DNA of 64,000 nucleotides from Pseudarthrobacter sp. C4D7 (GCF_013359725.1 NZ_JABFMW010000013.1:1-64000); one strand, 5' to 3'. Counted from the first letter of the stretch, positions 1 to 7,807 are shown. The notes: generated by a model from the letters alone, not told the origin. Translations and numbers: made by a program.

Positions 1-196
1 GCTCAAGGCACAACTCATACCGCCGCTGCAGCACATCCACACCAGCCCCGGCACCCAGGGCTTCGTCGTCGAGAACCAGCGCGCCCAGGGCAGCAGCAGA
101 GGCACGAACACCCTCCACCACCACCCCAACACCATCGCTGATTCCCATGAACACATCATCCAACGACCCACTGACATTCGGAGTTGGCACAGCCAA
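1..196 (-). CDS. N-terminus of DUF222/HNH-type protein (partial)
   Basis: The reverse strand stays open from the window edge to about position 196. It reads MGISDGVGVVVEGVRASAAA and continues LGALVLDDEALG, a start I associate with the large DUF222 (13E12-like) HNH-endonuclease proteins found in many copies in Arthrobacter. The start is uncertain. TTG at 196 has an AGGGA box (204-208) seven bases upstream; ATG at 148 is the alternative. Only about 65 residues are visible and neither the DUF222 core nor an HNH motif is in view, so the family call rests on N-terminal resemblance from memory. Confidence 0.5.
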   Translation of the reverse strand, partial: MAVPTPNVSGSLDDVFMGISDGVGVVVEGVRASAAALGALVLDDEALGAGAGVDVLQRRYELCLE

Positions 197-245
197 GGCG
201 AGGTCCCTGCCGGCCCTTCACAATGCCGCAAGAAGGGCGGGTTCT

Positions 246-305
246 TAAAAGAATTCGGCCGCCATGGGGTGGTGACGCCGTTGTCACCACCCCATGGCGG
301 CCGAA
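246..305 (-). terminator. Long perfect hairpin terminator
   Basis: Positions 254-276 and 283-305 form a perfect 23-bp inverted repeat around the loop GCCGTT. Read on the minus strand the stem is followed by TTCTTTTAAG, a T-rich tract. It lies downstream of the VOC gene on that strand, so it is a good intrinsic terminator for it and insulates the partial gene beyond. Confidence 0.75.
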
Positions 306-367
306 GCTTGCCTGGGCATAACCCAGGTACCTCCCGGACAGGGCCGGAAAGGAGGGAAAGCGGAACG

Positions 368-1006
368 TCAGATAGTGACGGCTCCGTTGGCGGTCTCAAA
401 GGTGACTGAGAGGATGCCCGGTGTTCCGTGCGGGGCGACCCACTCCACCGCAACGTCCTCCAGGGGCTTCTCCACCGGCTCGCCCAGCCACTCGGTCACG
501 CGCGAGGCGGAACCGGCGATGGTCAGGCAGCTCATCTTGAGGTTGCTCTCGTATGCGTTGGAGGGGTGGAGCGAGGGATCGCCCTCCCACTTCAGCATGT
601 ACGGCACCTGGGGGTCGGCGATCAGGCCAAGGATGCCAATCTGCTTCCAGACCAGCTCGCGGCCGTCAGGGAACTTGCGGTTGCCGTTGACCGCGGCGCG
701 GCCGAGGCGTTCCTCGAAGGGGGCGAGGTCGTCCACTTCGACGCACCAGCCCATCCAGCCGCCACCGGCAGCGGAGCGGGCACGTACTGCCTGTCCGAAC
801 GGGGCCTTGTCCGAAGCGGGGTGGTCCAGCACTTCGACAACCTCGAGGTACTTGTGGCCCGCCAGCGGGATGATCATATTCCGGGTTCCGAAACGGGGGT
901 GGACGCCACCCTTGACTGCCTCAACGCCGAGGGCAGTTGCAATACGTTCGGTGGTGGCCGCGAGGCCATCGTGTTCACAGGCGTAAGAGACGTGATCCAT
1001 GCGCAT
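368..1006 (-). CDS. VOC/glyoxalase-like family protein
   Basis: A 212-residue protein starting MRMDHVSYACEHDGL. The start MDHVSYA and a later beta-alpha-beta unit (HKYLEVVEVLDHP, then WMGWCVEVDDL) are typical of vicinal-oxygen-chelate proteins of the Glyoxalase_3 type, cytosolic metal-dependent isomerases or dioxygenases of varied substrate. The frame remains open to 1102, but the upstream part is basic and unlike the family, so ATG 1006 (or ATG 1000) is preferred; no strong ribosome-binding site is seen. It is monocistronic, divergent from metY, with a hairpin terminator after it. The substrate cannot be told from sequence. Confidence 0.75.
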   Translation of the reverse strand: MRMDHVSYACEHDGLAATTERIATALGVEAVKGGVHPRFGTRNMIIPLAGHKYLEVVEVLDHPASDKAPFGQAVRARSAAGGGWMGWCVEVDDLAPFEERLGRAAVNGNRKFPDGRELVWKQIGILGLIADPQVPYMLKWEGDPSLHPSNAYESNLKMSCLTIAGSASRVTEWLGEPVEKPLEDVAVEWVAPHGTPGILSVTFETANGAVTI

Positions 1007-1042
1007 GCGAACATCTTGGCACTTTGTGATCGGGCTCTCAGC

Positions 1043-1056
1043 TAAGGGTACCCTTA
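1043..1056. promoter_or_regulatory. 14-bp perfect palindrome upstream of VOC gene
   Basis: TAAGGGTACCCTTA is a perfect palindrome 37 bases upstream of the VOC start, in the region shared with the metY leader. It could be a regulator operator for the VOC gene. No regulator is encoded next to it and no family is assigned. Confidence 0.35.
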
Positions 1057-1156
1057 CTAGCTTTCGGGGGATCCGCTGCCTTGGGCGGCGGTACCGGAAC
1101 ACGGCCGCTGAAGACCATGTTCGTCACAATGCTGTCCCCGGCGGTCTTGTGCTTCC

Positions 1157-1275
1157 TAGACTGGGCCCAGGTCATGAGCGCCAGCGACAAGCCCCGGCTC
1201 GCTGGCCGGCAACCCTCCATCCGCGGTGGGGTGCCCCGGGTGAAGACCTGGCTCCCCGGCAACAGTCGGGAGCAA
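1157..1275 (+). promoter_or_regulatory. SAM-IV riboswitch (with -10 box) of metY
   Basis: The core from about 1168 to 1251 begins CAGGTCATGAGCGCCAGCGA and closes with GACCTGG. Inside are the conserved GCTGGCCGGCAACCCTCC segment and GGTGGGGTGCCCCGGGTGA, the pattern of actinobacterial SAM-IV aptamers. A hairpin after P1 (GCTCCC 1251-1256 with GGGAGC 1268-1273) matches the extra 3' stem of the class. A -10-like TAGACT (1157-1162) lies five bases upstream, so transcription probably starts at the aptamer. SAM binding is expected to reduce metY expression. The AAAGGAG ribosome site follows about 45 bases later, consistent with control of initiation. Confidence 0.9.
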
Positions 1276-1328
1276 GCGCGGCCCGCAGTGCTGGTGAGCA
1301 TGCCGGGCCCATGTCAAAGGAGATTTGG

Positions 1329-2651
1329 ATGTCCAACGGATGGTCCTTCGAAACCCGCCAGATCCATGCCGGGCAGGAGGTGGACAGTGCCACGGGGGCC
1401 CGGGCCCTGCCCATCTACCAGACCACGTCATTCGTGTTCCCCAGTGCCGAAAGCGCCGCCAACCGTTTCGCCCTGGCCGAACTCGCTCCCATCTATACCC
1501 GGATCGGCAACCCGACCCAGGATGCCGTCGAGCAGCGCATTGCCAGTCTCGAAGGAGGCCTTGCCGCGCTGCTGCTGAGTTCCGGGCAGGCCGCCGAGAC
1601 CTTCGCCGTCCTGAACATCGCCGAGGCGGGGGACCACATCGTGGCCAGCCCCAGCCTTTACGGCGGAACCTACAACCTGTTCGCCCACACCCTGAAGAAA
1701 TTCGGCATTTCGGTGACCTTCGTGGCTGACCCGGACAACCTGGAACAGTGGCGCGGGGCCGTGCAGCCCAACACCAAGCTGTTCTTCGGTGAAGTGGTGT
1801 CCAACCCGCGCCAGGACGTCCTGGACATCGAGGGCATCTCCGGGGTGGCCCATGAGGCGGGCGTGCCCCTGATCGTGGACAACACCCTGTCCACCCCGTA
1901 CCTGATCCGCCCCCTGGAGTGGGGCGCGGACATCGTGATCCACTCGGCCACCAAGTACCTGGGCGGCCACGGTTCGGCCATTGCCGGTGTCATTGTCGAC
2001 TCGGGCAAGTTCGACTTCAGCAAGGACCCGGAGCGGTTCCCCGGCTTCAACACCCCGGACCCCACCTACAACGGCCTGGTCTACGCACGCGACCTTGGCG
2101 AAGGCGGGGCCCTCGGGGCCAACCTTTCGTACATCCTCAAGGCCCGCGTCCAGCTGCTGCGCGACCTGGGCTCGGCCGTTTCGCCTTTCAACGCCTTCCT
2201 CATCGCCCAGGGCCTGGAGACGTTGAGCCTGCGGGTGGAGCGCCACGTTGCCAACGCCACGGAGGTGGCGCGCTGGCTGGAGGCAAGGGACGACGTCGAA
2301 TCCGTCGCCTATGCAGGGCTGCCGTCCAGCCCCTGGTACGAGCGTGGCCGCAAGTACGGGCCCAAGGGGACGGGCGCCGTCGTTGCCTTCAACCTTGCAG
2401 GTGGCGCGGAGGCCGGAAAGCGATTCGTCGACGCGTTGGAACTGCACTCCCACGTTGCCAATATCGGTGACGTGCGCTCCCTGGTCATCCACCCGGCGTC
2501 GACCACGCACAGCCAGCTCTCGCCGGAGCAGCAGGTGGTGGCCGGGGTGCACCCGGGCCTGGTGAGGCTTTCCGTGGGCCTGGAACATATCGACGACATC
2601 CTGGCCGACCTGGAGGCAGGCTTCCGGGCAGCCAAGGGCGCCGAAGCCTAG
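1329..2651 (+). CDS. metY: O-acetylhomoserine sulfhydrylase
   Basis: A 440-residue PLP enzyme of the Cys/Met-metabolism family, which makes homocysteine from O-acetylhomoserine and sulfide in the cytosol. Visible motifs are SFETRQIHAG at the start, YTRIGNPTQD, and SATKYLGGHG, whose lysine (about K209) should carry PLP. The C-terminal SLVIHPASTTHSQL is typical of the group, and the length fits MetY (about 430-440). ATG 1329 is chosen because AAAGGAG lies six bases before it; an in-frame ATG at 1314 lacks such a site. It follows a SAM-IV riboswitch and precedes metX, which supplies its substrate. Confidence 0.93.
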   Translation: MSNGWSFETRQIHAGQEVDSATGARALPIYQTTSFVFPSAESAANRFALAELAPIYTRIGNPTQDAVEQRIASLEGGLAALLLSSGQAAETFAVLNIAEAGDHIVASPSLYGGTYNLFAHTLKKFGISVTFVADPDNLEQWRGAVQPNTKLFFGEVVSNPRQDVLDIEGISGVAHEAGVPLIVDNTLSTPYLIRPLEWGADIVIHSATKYLGGHGSAIAGVIVDSGKFDFSKDPERFPGFNTPDPTYNGLVYARDLGEGGALGANLSYILKARVQLLRDLGSAVSPFNAFLIAQGLETLSLRVERHVANATEVARWLEARDDVESVAYAGLPSSPWYERGRKYGPKGTGAVVAFNLAGGAEAGKRFVDALELHSHVANIGDVRSLVIHPASTTHSQLSPEQQVVAGVHPGLVRLSVGLEHIDDILADLEAGFRAAKGAEA

Positions 2652-2738
2652 GCCGGACGCCGCGGGGCCGCAGCGCCTGCCGGCAGGCCGGGAAGTCACA
2701 ACCAGTCATACTCTTGGCCTGGGGCGGGGGGTGTTTCG

Positions 2739-2858
2739 TACACTCGAACCAGGTCATGAGTGCCAGTGACAGCCCCGGCTTGCTGGCCGGCAACCCTCCA
2801 TTCGCGGTGGGGTGCCCCGGGTGAAGACCTGGCCTGCCGGTCAGACGACGGCAGGCAA
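2739..2858 (+). promoter_or_regulatory. SAM-IV riboswitch (with -10 box) of metX
   Basis: This is a second aptamer, nearly the same as the one before metY: AGGTCATGAGTGCCAGTGAC, then GCTGGCCGGCAACCCTCC and GGTGGGGTGCCCCGGGTGA, closing at GACCTGG. The 3' hairpin is a different sequence with the same design (GCCTGCC 2832-2838 with GGCAGGC 2850-2856). TACACT at 2739-2744 is a likely -10 box seven bases upstream. metX therefore appears to have its own SAM-controlled promoter rather than relying on read-through from metY. Confidence 0.9.
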
Positions 2859-2879
2859 GCGCGTAGAAGAGGTCTTGCC

Positions 2880-3995
2880 ATGACGGTTACCGTCGCCCGA
2901 ACCACCATCCCTGAACACGGAATTGTCCGTTACGCCTCCGTGGGGGGACTGAAACTCGAAGCCGGGGGATACCTCCCGGACGTCACCCTGGCTTACGAAA
3001 CCTGGGGAACGCTCAACGCTGACGCCAGCAACGCCATCCTGATCGAGCACGCACTGACCGGCAGCACGCATGTGACTCGCGGTGACACCGATGAAGAAGG
3101 CTGGTGGGAACAGCTGGCCGGTCCCGGCGCCCCCGTGGACACAGACCGTTTCTTCGTGGTGTCCATCAACATCGTGGGCGGCTGCTACGGATCCACCGGG
3201 CCGTCGTCGCCCGCGCCGGACGGGAAGCCCTGGGGCTCCCGATTTCCCCTCGTCACGCTGCGCGACAGCACCGTTGCCGAAGCCAGGCTGGCGGACCAGC
3301 TGGGCATCAAGAGCTGGTTCGCCGTCCTTGGCGGATCCATGGGCGGCGCCCGGGCCCTGGAATGGGCCGTGACGTACCCGGAGAGGGTGCAGCGCTGCGC
3401 CGTGATCTCCGTGGGAGCCGCCAGCACTGCCGAACAGATTGCCTTCGCGCAGGCCCAGACCCTTGCCATCCGGCAGGACCCCAACTTCAACGGCGGGGAC
3501 TACTACGGCGGTCCGTGTCCGGAAGAGGGGCTGGCGCTCGCCCGCCGGATCGCCCACATCACCTACCGGTCCGCCGCGGAGCTGGAAGTCCGGTTTGGCC
3601 GCTCACCCCAGGCCCCTGAGTCACCCCTGAAGGGCGACGTGCTCGCCGCCCGCGGCCGCTACCAGGTGGAGAGCTACCTGGACCACCAGGGGAACAAGCT
3701 GGTGAAGCGGTTCGATGCCAACAGCTACATTGCCCTGACCGAGGCGCTGATGAGCCACGACGTCTGCCGGGGACGCGGCGCCCTTGCTGAGACCCTCGCA
3801 CGGTCCACGGCCCGGTTCTTCGTGGCGGCGGTGGACTCGGACCGGTTGTACTTTCCCTCGCAGTCCCATGAGCTGGCCCAGGCGCTCCCCGGTGACGTGG
3901 AAGTCAATGTCATCCAGGCGCCGATCGGGCACGACGGGTTCCTGACCGAGATCGGTCAGTTGGGCGCCCAGCTCCGGAGCAGCTTCCTGGTATAG
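2880..3995 (+). CDS. metX: Homoserine O-acetyltransferase
   Basis: A 371-residue alpha/beta-hydrolase-fold enzyme that acetylates L-homoserine with acetyl-CoA, the first committed step of methionine synthesis. The nucleophile elbow is GGSMGG (Ser about 153). IEHALTGSTHV near residue 60 is the oxyanion/substrate region, and APIGHDGFLTE near the C-terminus carries the catalytic His. Size matches MetX (about 370-380). ATG 2880 has GAAGAGG seven bases before it; the longer reading frame upstream runs through the riboswitch. Its product feeds MetY, encoded 228 bases upstream under the same type of riboswitch. Confidence 0.93.
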   Translation: MTVTVARTTIPEHGIVRYASVGGLKLEAGGYLPDVTLAYETWGTLNADASNAILIEHALTGSTHVTRGDTDEEGWWEQLAGPGAPVDTDRFFVVSINIVGGCYGSTGPSSPAPDGKPWGSRFPLVTLRDSTVAEARLADQLGIKSWFAVLGGSMGGARALEWAVTYPERVQRCAVISVGAASTAEQIAFAQAQTLAIRQDPNFNGGDYYGGPCPEEGLALARRIAHITYRSAAELEVRFGRSPQAPESPLKGDVLAARGRYQVESYLDHQGNKLVKRFDANSYIALTEALMSHDVCRGRGALAETLARSTARFFVAAVDSDRLYFPSQSHELAQALPGDVEVNVIQAPIGHDGFLTEIGQLGAQLRSSFLV

Positions 3996-4087
3996 CCGGC
4001 CACGGTTCAACGCATCGCGGTCCGGGCAGCGCCCGGGATGCCGCCAACAATGTGCATTCCTGCAGATGCGTTCTGCACTAATTTGTG

Positions 4088-4116
4088 TTGAGGTTGCACC
4101 GCCGGCAGACCATACT
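4088..4116 (+). promoter_or_regulatory. Candidate sigma-70-type promoter of MHS/ADH operon
   Basis: TTGAGG (4088-4093) and CATACT (4111-4116) are separated by 17 bases. An inverted repeat TGCAGA-N5-TCTGCA (4061-4077) lies just upstream and could be an operator. The first gene of the operon begins at 4205. Confidence 0.45.
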
Positions 4117-4132
4117 CATCGAATCCGGCTTT

Positions 4133-4148
4133 CGTGGTGTACATCACA
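4133..4148. promoter_or_regulatory. Weak CRP/GlxR-like site
   Basis: CGTGG-TGTACA-TCACA matches TGTGA-N6-TCACA at 8 of 10 positions. It lies just downstream of the proposed -10 box, where binding would repress. It is a weaker match than the sites at 7.7, 47.7, 52.4 and 57.0 kb. Confidence 0.25.
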
Positions 4149-4204
4149 CCCGCCTGCCATCGACTGGTCCCCATCGCGTCGACGACGACGCCGAAGGAGT
4201 TCGC

Positions 4205-5587
4205 ATGAGTACGGAAAGCACCGCCGCAAGGCGCACAGAGGAAACAGACGTCAAGGCTTCGGGCCTGAAAAAAGTGGTGACGGCGTCCATGGCCGGCACG
4301 GTCGTGGAGTGGTACGAGTTCTTCCTCTACGCATCGGCCGCCACCCTGGTGTTCGGGAAGGCCTTCTTTCCCAATGCCGGCACCGAACTGGACGGCATCA
4401 TCGCCGCCTTCCTCACCTATGCGGTCGGTTTCGTCGCCCGTCCCATCGGCGGCATCGTCTTTGGCCACTTCGGCGACAAGTTCGGCCGGAAGCAGCTGCT
4501 GCAGCTGAGCATCATCCTGGTGGGCGTCTCGACTTTCCTGATGGGCTGCCTGCCCACCTTCGGGCAGATCGGCTACTGGGCACCGGCGCTGCTGGTCTTC
4601 CTCCGCTTCGCCCAGGGCTTCGCGGTGGGAGGGGAATGGGGCGGCGCCGTCCTGCTTGTCGCAGAGCACAGCCCCAGCAAGTCCCGCGGCTTCTGGGCCA
4701 GCTGGCCGCAATCGGCAGTGCCGCTGGGCAACCTGCTCGCCACGGCCGTGCTGTTCGTCCTCTCCTCGACCCTCACCCAGGACGCCTTCCTGGGCTGGGG
4801 CTGGCGCGTGGCCTTCTGGCTCTCCGCCGTGATCGTCATCATCGGTTACTACATCCGCACCAAGGTCAACGACGCCCCCATCTTCCTGGAAGCCCGCAAA
4901 GAAGTGGACGCCGGGCACAAGGGCTACGGCGTGGCCGAGGTGTTCCGGCGCTACCCCCGCGGCGTCTTCACAGCCATGGGCCTGCGCTTCGCGGAAAACA
5001 TCCTGTACTACCTGGTGGTCACGTTCTCCATCACGTACCTGAAAACCGTGGTGCAGGCCGACACCACGCGGATCCTGCTCCTGCTGCTCCTGGCCCATGC
5101 GGTCCACTTCGCCGTGGTTCCCATGGTGGGCAAGTTGTCGGACCGGTTCGGCCGTAAGCCCGTCTACCTGGCCGGCGCCATCATGGGTGCCACCTGGGGC
5201 TTCTTCGCCTTCCCCATGATGGACACCAGGAACGATTTCACCATCCTGGCTGCCATCATGATCGGGCTGGTTTTCCACGCCTTCATGTACGCCGGGCAGC
5301 CGGCAATTATGGCGGAAATGTTCCCCACCCGGATGCGCTATTCCGGTGTCTCCCTTGGGTACCAGGTGACGTCCATCGTTGCCGGTTCGCTGGCACCGAT
5401 CATTGCTGCCTCGCTCCTGGGCACCTACAAATCCTCCGTTCCGGTAGCGGTGTACCTGCTCATCGCCTGCGTCATCACCGCCGTCGCGGTCTTGTTCCTG
5501 AAGGAAACCCGGGGCATCTCGCTGCACGATGTTGACGCTGCGGACGCCAAGGGCACGGCGGACCTGCTCGCTGCCAACAGGAAGTAG
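4205..5587 (+). CDS. MHS-family MFS transporter (metabolite:H+ symporter)
   Basis: A 460-residue inner-membrane protein with about 12 hydrophobic segments. The opening VVEWYEFFLYASAATLVFG and the loop GHFGDKFGRK are signatures of the metabolite:H+ symporter branch (shikimate, proline/betaine, alpha-ketoglutarate carriers). The second half repeats the pattern as KLSDRFGRK, and PTRMRYSGVSLGYQ is also typical. ATG 4205 is chosen for GAAGGAG six to eight bases upstream; the in-frame extension to 4085 overlaps the proposed promoter. The dehydrogenase gene starts four bases after the stop, so the two are co-transcribed and the substrate may be an alcohol or acid related to that enzyme. Substrate not predicted. 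Confidence 0.88.
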   Translation: MSTESTAARRTEETDVKASGLKKVVTASMAGTVVEWYEFFLYASAATLVFGKAFFPNAGTELDGIIAAFLTYAVGFVARPIGGIVFGHFGDKFGRKQLLQLSIILVGVSTFLMGCLPTFGQIGYWAPALLVFLRFAQGFAVGGEWGGAVLLVAEHSPSKSRGFWASWPQSAVPLGNLLATAVLFVLSSTLTQDAFLGWGWRVAFWLSAVIVIIGYYIRTKVNDAPIFLEARKEVDAGHKGYGVAEVFRRYPRGVFTAMGLRFAENILYYLVVTFSITYLKTVVQADTTRILLLLLLAHAVHFAVVPMVGKLSDRFGRKPVYLAGAIMGATWGFFAFPMMDTRNDFTILAAIMIGLVFHAFMYAGQPAIMAEMFPTRMRYSGVSLGYQVTSIVAGSLAPIIAASLLGTYKSSVPVAVYLLIACVITAVAVLFLKETRGISLHDVDAADAKGTADLLAANRK

Positions 5588-5591
5588 GCCC

Positions 5592-6728
5592 ATGAAAGCC
5601 GCCGTCCTCTATTCCACCGTTCCCGCCGCGGACTCTGCCGGGGGAAAGCAAAGCTACGCCGAATCCCGGCCGCTGCTGGTGCAGGAGCTGGAGCAGCCGG
5701 AGCCGCGCGCCGGGGAGCTGGGAGTATCCATCACGTATTCGAGCCTGTGCCATTCGGACCTGTCTGTGGTGGACGGGTCCCGCGTCCGGCCGCTTCCCAT
5801 GGCGTTGGGACACGAGGCCGTGGGCAGGGTGGTGTCCGTAGGCGACAGCGTGGCCGATGTTTCGGTGGGGGATCATGTGGTCCTGGTCTTCGTGCCCAGC
5901 TGCGGCATGTGCCGTGCCTGCCTGGCCGGCCGGCCGGCGCTGTGCCACCGGGCAGCTGAGGTCAACGGCTCCGGGGACCTGCTCCACGGCCCGGCACTGT
6001 TGCGCACGCCCACGGGGGAGCGGATCAACCACCACCTGGGCGTTTCCGCCTTCGCGGATTATGCGGTGGTTGCGCGGGAATCAGTGGTGGTGATTGACGA
6101 CGACGTCCCGGACACCGTCGCGGCGATGTTCGGTTGCGCCGTGCTCACCGGCATGGGAGCGGTCTTCAATACCGCCGGAGTAGGCCCTGGCCAATCCGTG
6201 ACAGTGTTCGGCCTGGGTGCAGTGGGCCTGTCCGCCGTGATGGCGGCCCGCCTCGCCGGGGCCTCCTCCGTCATCGCCATCGATCCGAACCGGGGGAAGC
6301 ACCACCTTGCCCGCGACGCCGGCGCCACCGCAGTGGGGAGGCCGGAGGACGCGGGGCGGCTGATCGGGGAAGCAGCCGGCGACGGCGTCGACGTCGCCAT
6401 TGAAGCGGTGGGCTCGGCCGGTGTCATCGCATCCTGCCTGGAGCAGGTCACCAGGGGTGGCGCGGTGGTCTCGGTGGGCCTGCCCCGCCCCTCCGCGGAA
6501 TTGAGCGTGCCGGCGCTGCAGTTCGCCGGGGCCGGGAAGCGGCTGCTCGGCTCCTACATGGGTGACGCCGTTCCTGCGCGGGACATCCCCAAGTACCTGG
6601 CGTACTGGCAGGAGGGCAGGCTTCCTGTTGAGCTGCTGCACACTGACACCCGGCCACTTGCCGGGATCAACGAGGGCCTTGACGCGCTCGCAGCGGGTCA
6701 GGTGGTGCGGCGGCTTTTCCAGGCCTGA
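5592..6728 (+). CDS. Zinc-dependent alcohol dehydrogenase (MDR family)
   Basis: A 378-residue cytosolic NAD(P)-linked medium-chain dehydrogenase. Catalytic zinc ligands are visible as C53 (SLCHSD), H74 (GHEAVG) and a Cys in FGCAVLTG. The structural zinc lobe is C104, C107, C110, C118 (CGMCRACLAGRPALC). The Rossmann turn is FGLGAVGL. All metal ligands are intact, so it should be active. It resembles class III-like enzymes in layout, but the substrate is not readable. It is the second gene of an operon with the MHS transporter and is convergent with a LysR gene. The frame is open further upstream, inside the transporter gene, and ATG 5592 is the natural start. Confidence 0.85.
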   Translation: MKAAVLYSTVPAADSAGGKQSYAESRPLLVQELEQPEPRAGELGVSITYSSLCHSDLSVVDGSRVRPLPMALGHEAVGRVVSVGDSVADVSVGDHVVLVFVPSCGMCRACLAGRPALCHRAAEVNGSGDLLHGPALLRTPTGERINHHLGVSAFADYAVVARESVVVIDDDVPDTVAAMFGCAVLTGMGAVFNTAGVGPGQSVTVFGLGAVGLSAVMAARLAGASSVIAIDPNRGKHHLARDAGATAVGRPEDAGRLIGEAAGDGVDVAIEAVGSAGVIASCLEQVTRGGAVVSVGLPRPSAELSVPALQFAGAGKRLLGSYMGDAVPARDIPKYLAYWQEGRLPVELLHTDTRPLAGINEGLDALAAGQVVRRLFQA

Positions 6729-6750
6729 CCCCCTGGACGCACCCGCCGTC

Positions 6751-6779
6751 GCTGCCGGCCGGCTCACCCGGCCAGCAGC
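6751..6779. terminator. Hairpin between convergent genes
   Basis: GCTG-CC-GGCCGG (6751-6762) pairs with CCGGCC-AG-CAGC (6768-6779) around CTCAC. It overlaps the last codons of the LysR gene and could end transcription of the dehydrogenase operon. No T-tract follows, so the call is tentative. Confidence 0.35.
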
Positions 6780-7672
6780 CCCGAGCGCTCCTTCACTTCG
6801 TCCTTCAGGGCCGCGATCACGGCCTGCACGCGGGCCGAGCGGAGCGACTCCGGGCGGGCGACGGCCCAGATGGGCAACTGCCGCTCAAAATCGGCGGCCA
6901 GGACGGGGACGAAGCCGTCACGCTCCGCCACCATGAAGTTGGGCAGCAGCCCGATGCCGGCGCCCTGGCGCACCGCTTCCAGCTGGGCGAACACACTGGT
7001 GGCCTGGAAGCTCGTCTTCGGCGTCGGCAGCTCCGATGCCCAGCGGGGCCCCAGCTCGGCAACCTGGAGTGCCGACTCCACGTAAGAGACGAACGCGTGG
7101 TGCCCCACGTCGTCGAGCGTTTCCGGCAGGCCATGCCGGGCGGCATAGCCGGGGCTGGCGTAGAGGCGCAGGTAGTAGTTGCTCAGGAAGATGGTCTGGG
7201 CGGTGTTGACGTCGGCCCGGCCCACCACGATTTCCAGATCCACCCCCGACCGGTTCTGGCTGACTTTCCGGGTGGCGCTCAGCATTTCAATGTTCAGTTG
7301 CGGGTTTTGCTGCTGGAGCCGCACCAGCGACGGGGTGACGAACACGGCTCCCACGCCGTCGGTGGTGGCGACGCGCACCAGGCCGGCCAACGCGCTCTGG
7401 TCCTGCCTGATCAGGCCCGAGAGGGAGCCAAGGGTGTTTTCGATCGCCTCGGCCGCCGCCACCGCGGCCGCTCCGAGTTGCGTCAACTCCCAGCCGTGCG
7501 GACTGCGTTCCAGGGTGCGGCCGCCCAGCTGTTTGTCCAGGGCCAGGATGCGGCGGGAGATGGTGGTGTGGGTGGTGCCCAGGGTTTCGGCCACCGCGTT
7601 GAACCGGCCCAGGCGGGCCACCGTCAGCAGGATGAGCAGGTCGTCGGGGCTTGGCAGCCGTCTCGAGTCCAC
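6764..7672 (-). CDS. LysR-family transcriptional regulator
   Basis: A 302-residue DNA-binding protein. An N-terminal winged helix-turn-helix spans about residues 10-65 (FNAVAETLGTTHTTISRRI), followed by a LysR substrate-binding domain from about residue 90. I choose GTG 7672: AAAGG lies six bases upstream and the resulting length is standard. Reading on to ATG 7696 or beyond would add residues translated from the ribosome site. It is divergent from mmsB-mmsA across 135 bp full of inverted repeats, so control of valine/3-hydroxyisobutyrate catabolism is the natural inference. The inducer is unknown. Confidence 0.85.
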   Translation of the reverse strand: MDSRRLPSPDDLLILLTVARLGRFNAVAETLGTTHTTISRRILALDKQLGGRTLERSPHGWELTQLGAAAVAAAEAIENTLGSLSGLIRQDQSALAGLVRVATTDGVGAVFVTPSLVRLQQQNPQLNIEMLSATRKVSQNRSGVDLEIVVGRADVNTAQTIFLSNYYLRLYASPGYAARHGLPETLDDVGHHAFVSYVESALQVAELGPRWASELPTPKTSFQATSVFAQLEAVRQGAGIGLLPNFMVAERDGFVPVLAADFERQLPIWAVARPESLRSARVQAVIAALKDEVKERSGLLAG

Positions 7673-7689
7673 GTGCGGCCTTTCTCCTG

Positions 7690-7705
7690 TGTGCATCAAT
7701 GCACA
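7690..7705. promoter_or_regulatory. Palindrome in LysR-mmsB intergenic region
   Basis: TGTGCAT-CA-ATGCACA is a perfect inverted repeat just upstream of the LysR start. It can be read as a LysR autoregulatory box or as a degenerate CRP-like site (TGTGC-N6-GCACA). Confidence 0.4.
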
Positions 7706-7733
7706 GAGCGTCTGTAATTTTTCCCCTTGAATG

Positions 7734-7748
7734 CACCCTAGCAGGGTG
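7734..7748. promoter_or_regulatory. Second palindrome in LysR-mmsB region
   Basis: CACCCT-AGC-AGGGTG is a perfect inverted repeat lying between the first palindrome and the CRP-like site. Its position midway between divergent starts suits a LysR activator box for mmsB. Confidence 0.4.
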
Positions 7749-7762
7749 TGATCGTAGACACA
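7747..7762. promoter_or_regulatory. CRP/GlxR-like site upstream of mmsB
   Basis: TGTGA-TCGTAG-ACACA matches TGTGA-N6-TCACA at 9 of 10 positions. It lies 46 bases before the mmsB start and touches the palindrome at 7734-7748. Confidence 0.45.
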
Positions 7763-7807
7763 GGCACGCCGGCAGTCATGCCGGGCCGGAAGCAAAGGAG
7801 CTTACGC

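Noticed and set aside
294-986. A 230-residue frame starting inside the hairpin at 254-305
   Set aside because: It is antisense to the VOC gene and its ATG lies in the terminator stem.
2675-2688. GCCTGCCGGCAGGC palindrome after metY as a terminator
   Set aside because: It has no loop or T-tract and similar GC palindromes are frequent by chance at this base composition.
1428-2699. A 423-residue open frame opposite metY
   Set aside because: A shadow of a well-supported gene, with no start site or motif.
4007-5593. A 528-residue open frame on the minus strand
   Set aside because: It is antisense to the MHS transporter, has no family resemblance and a Gly/His/Asp-rich composition typical of GC-rich shadow frames.
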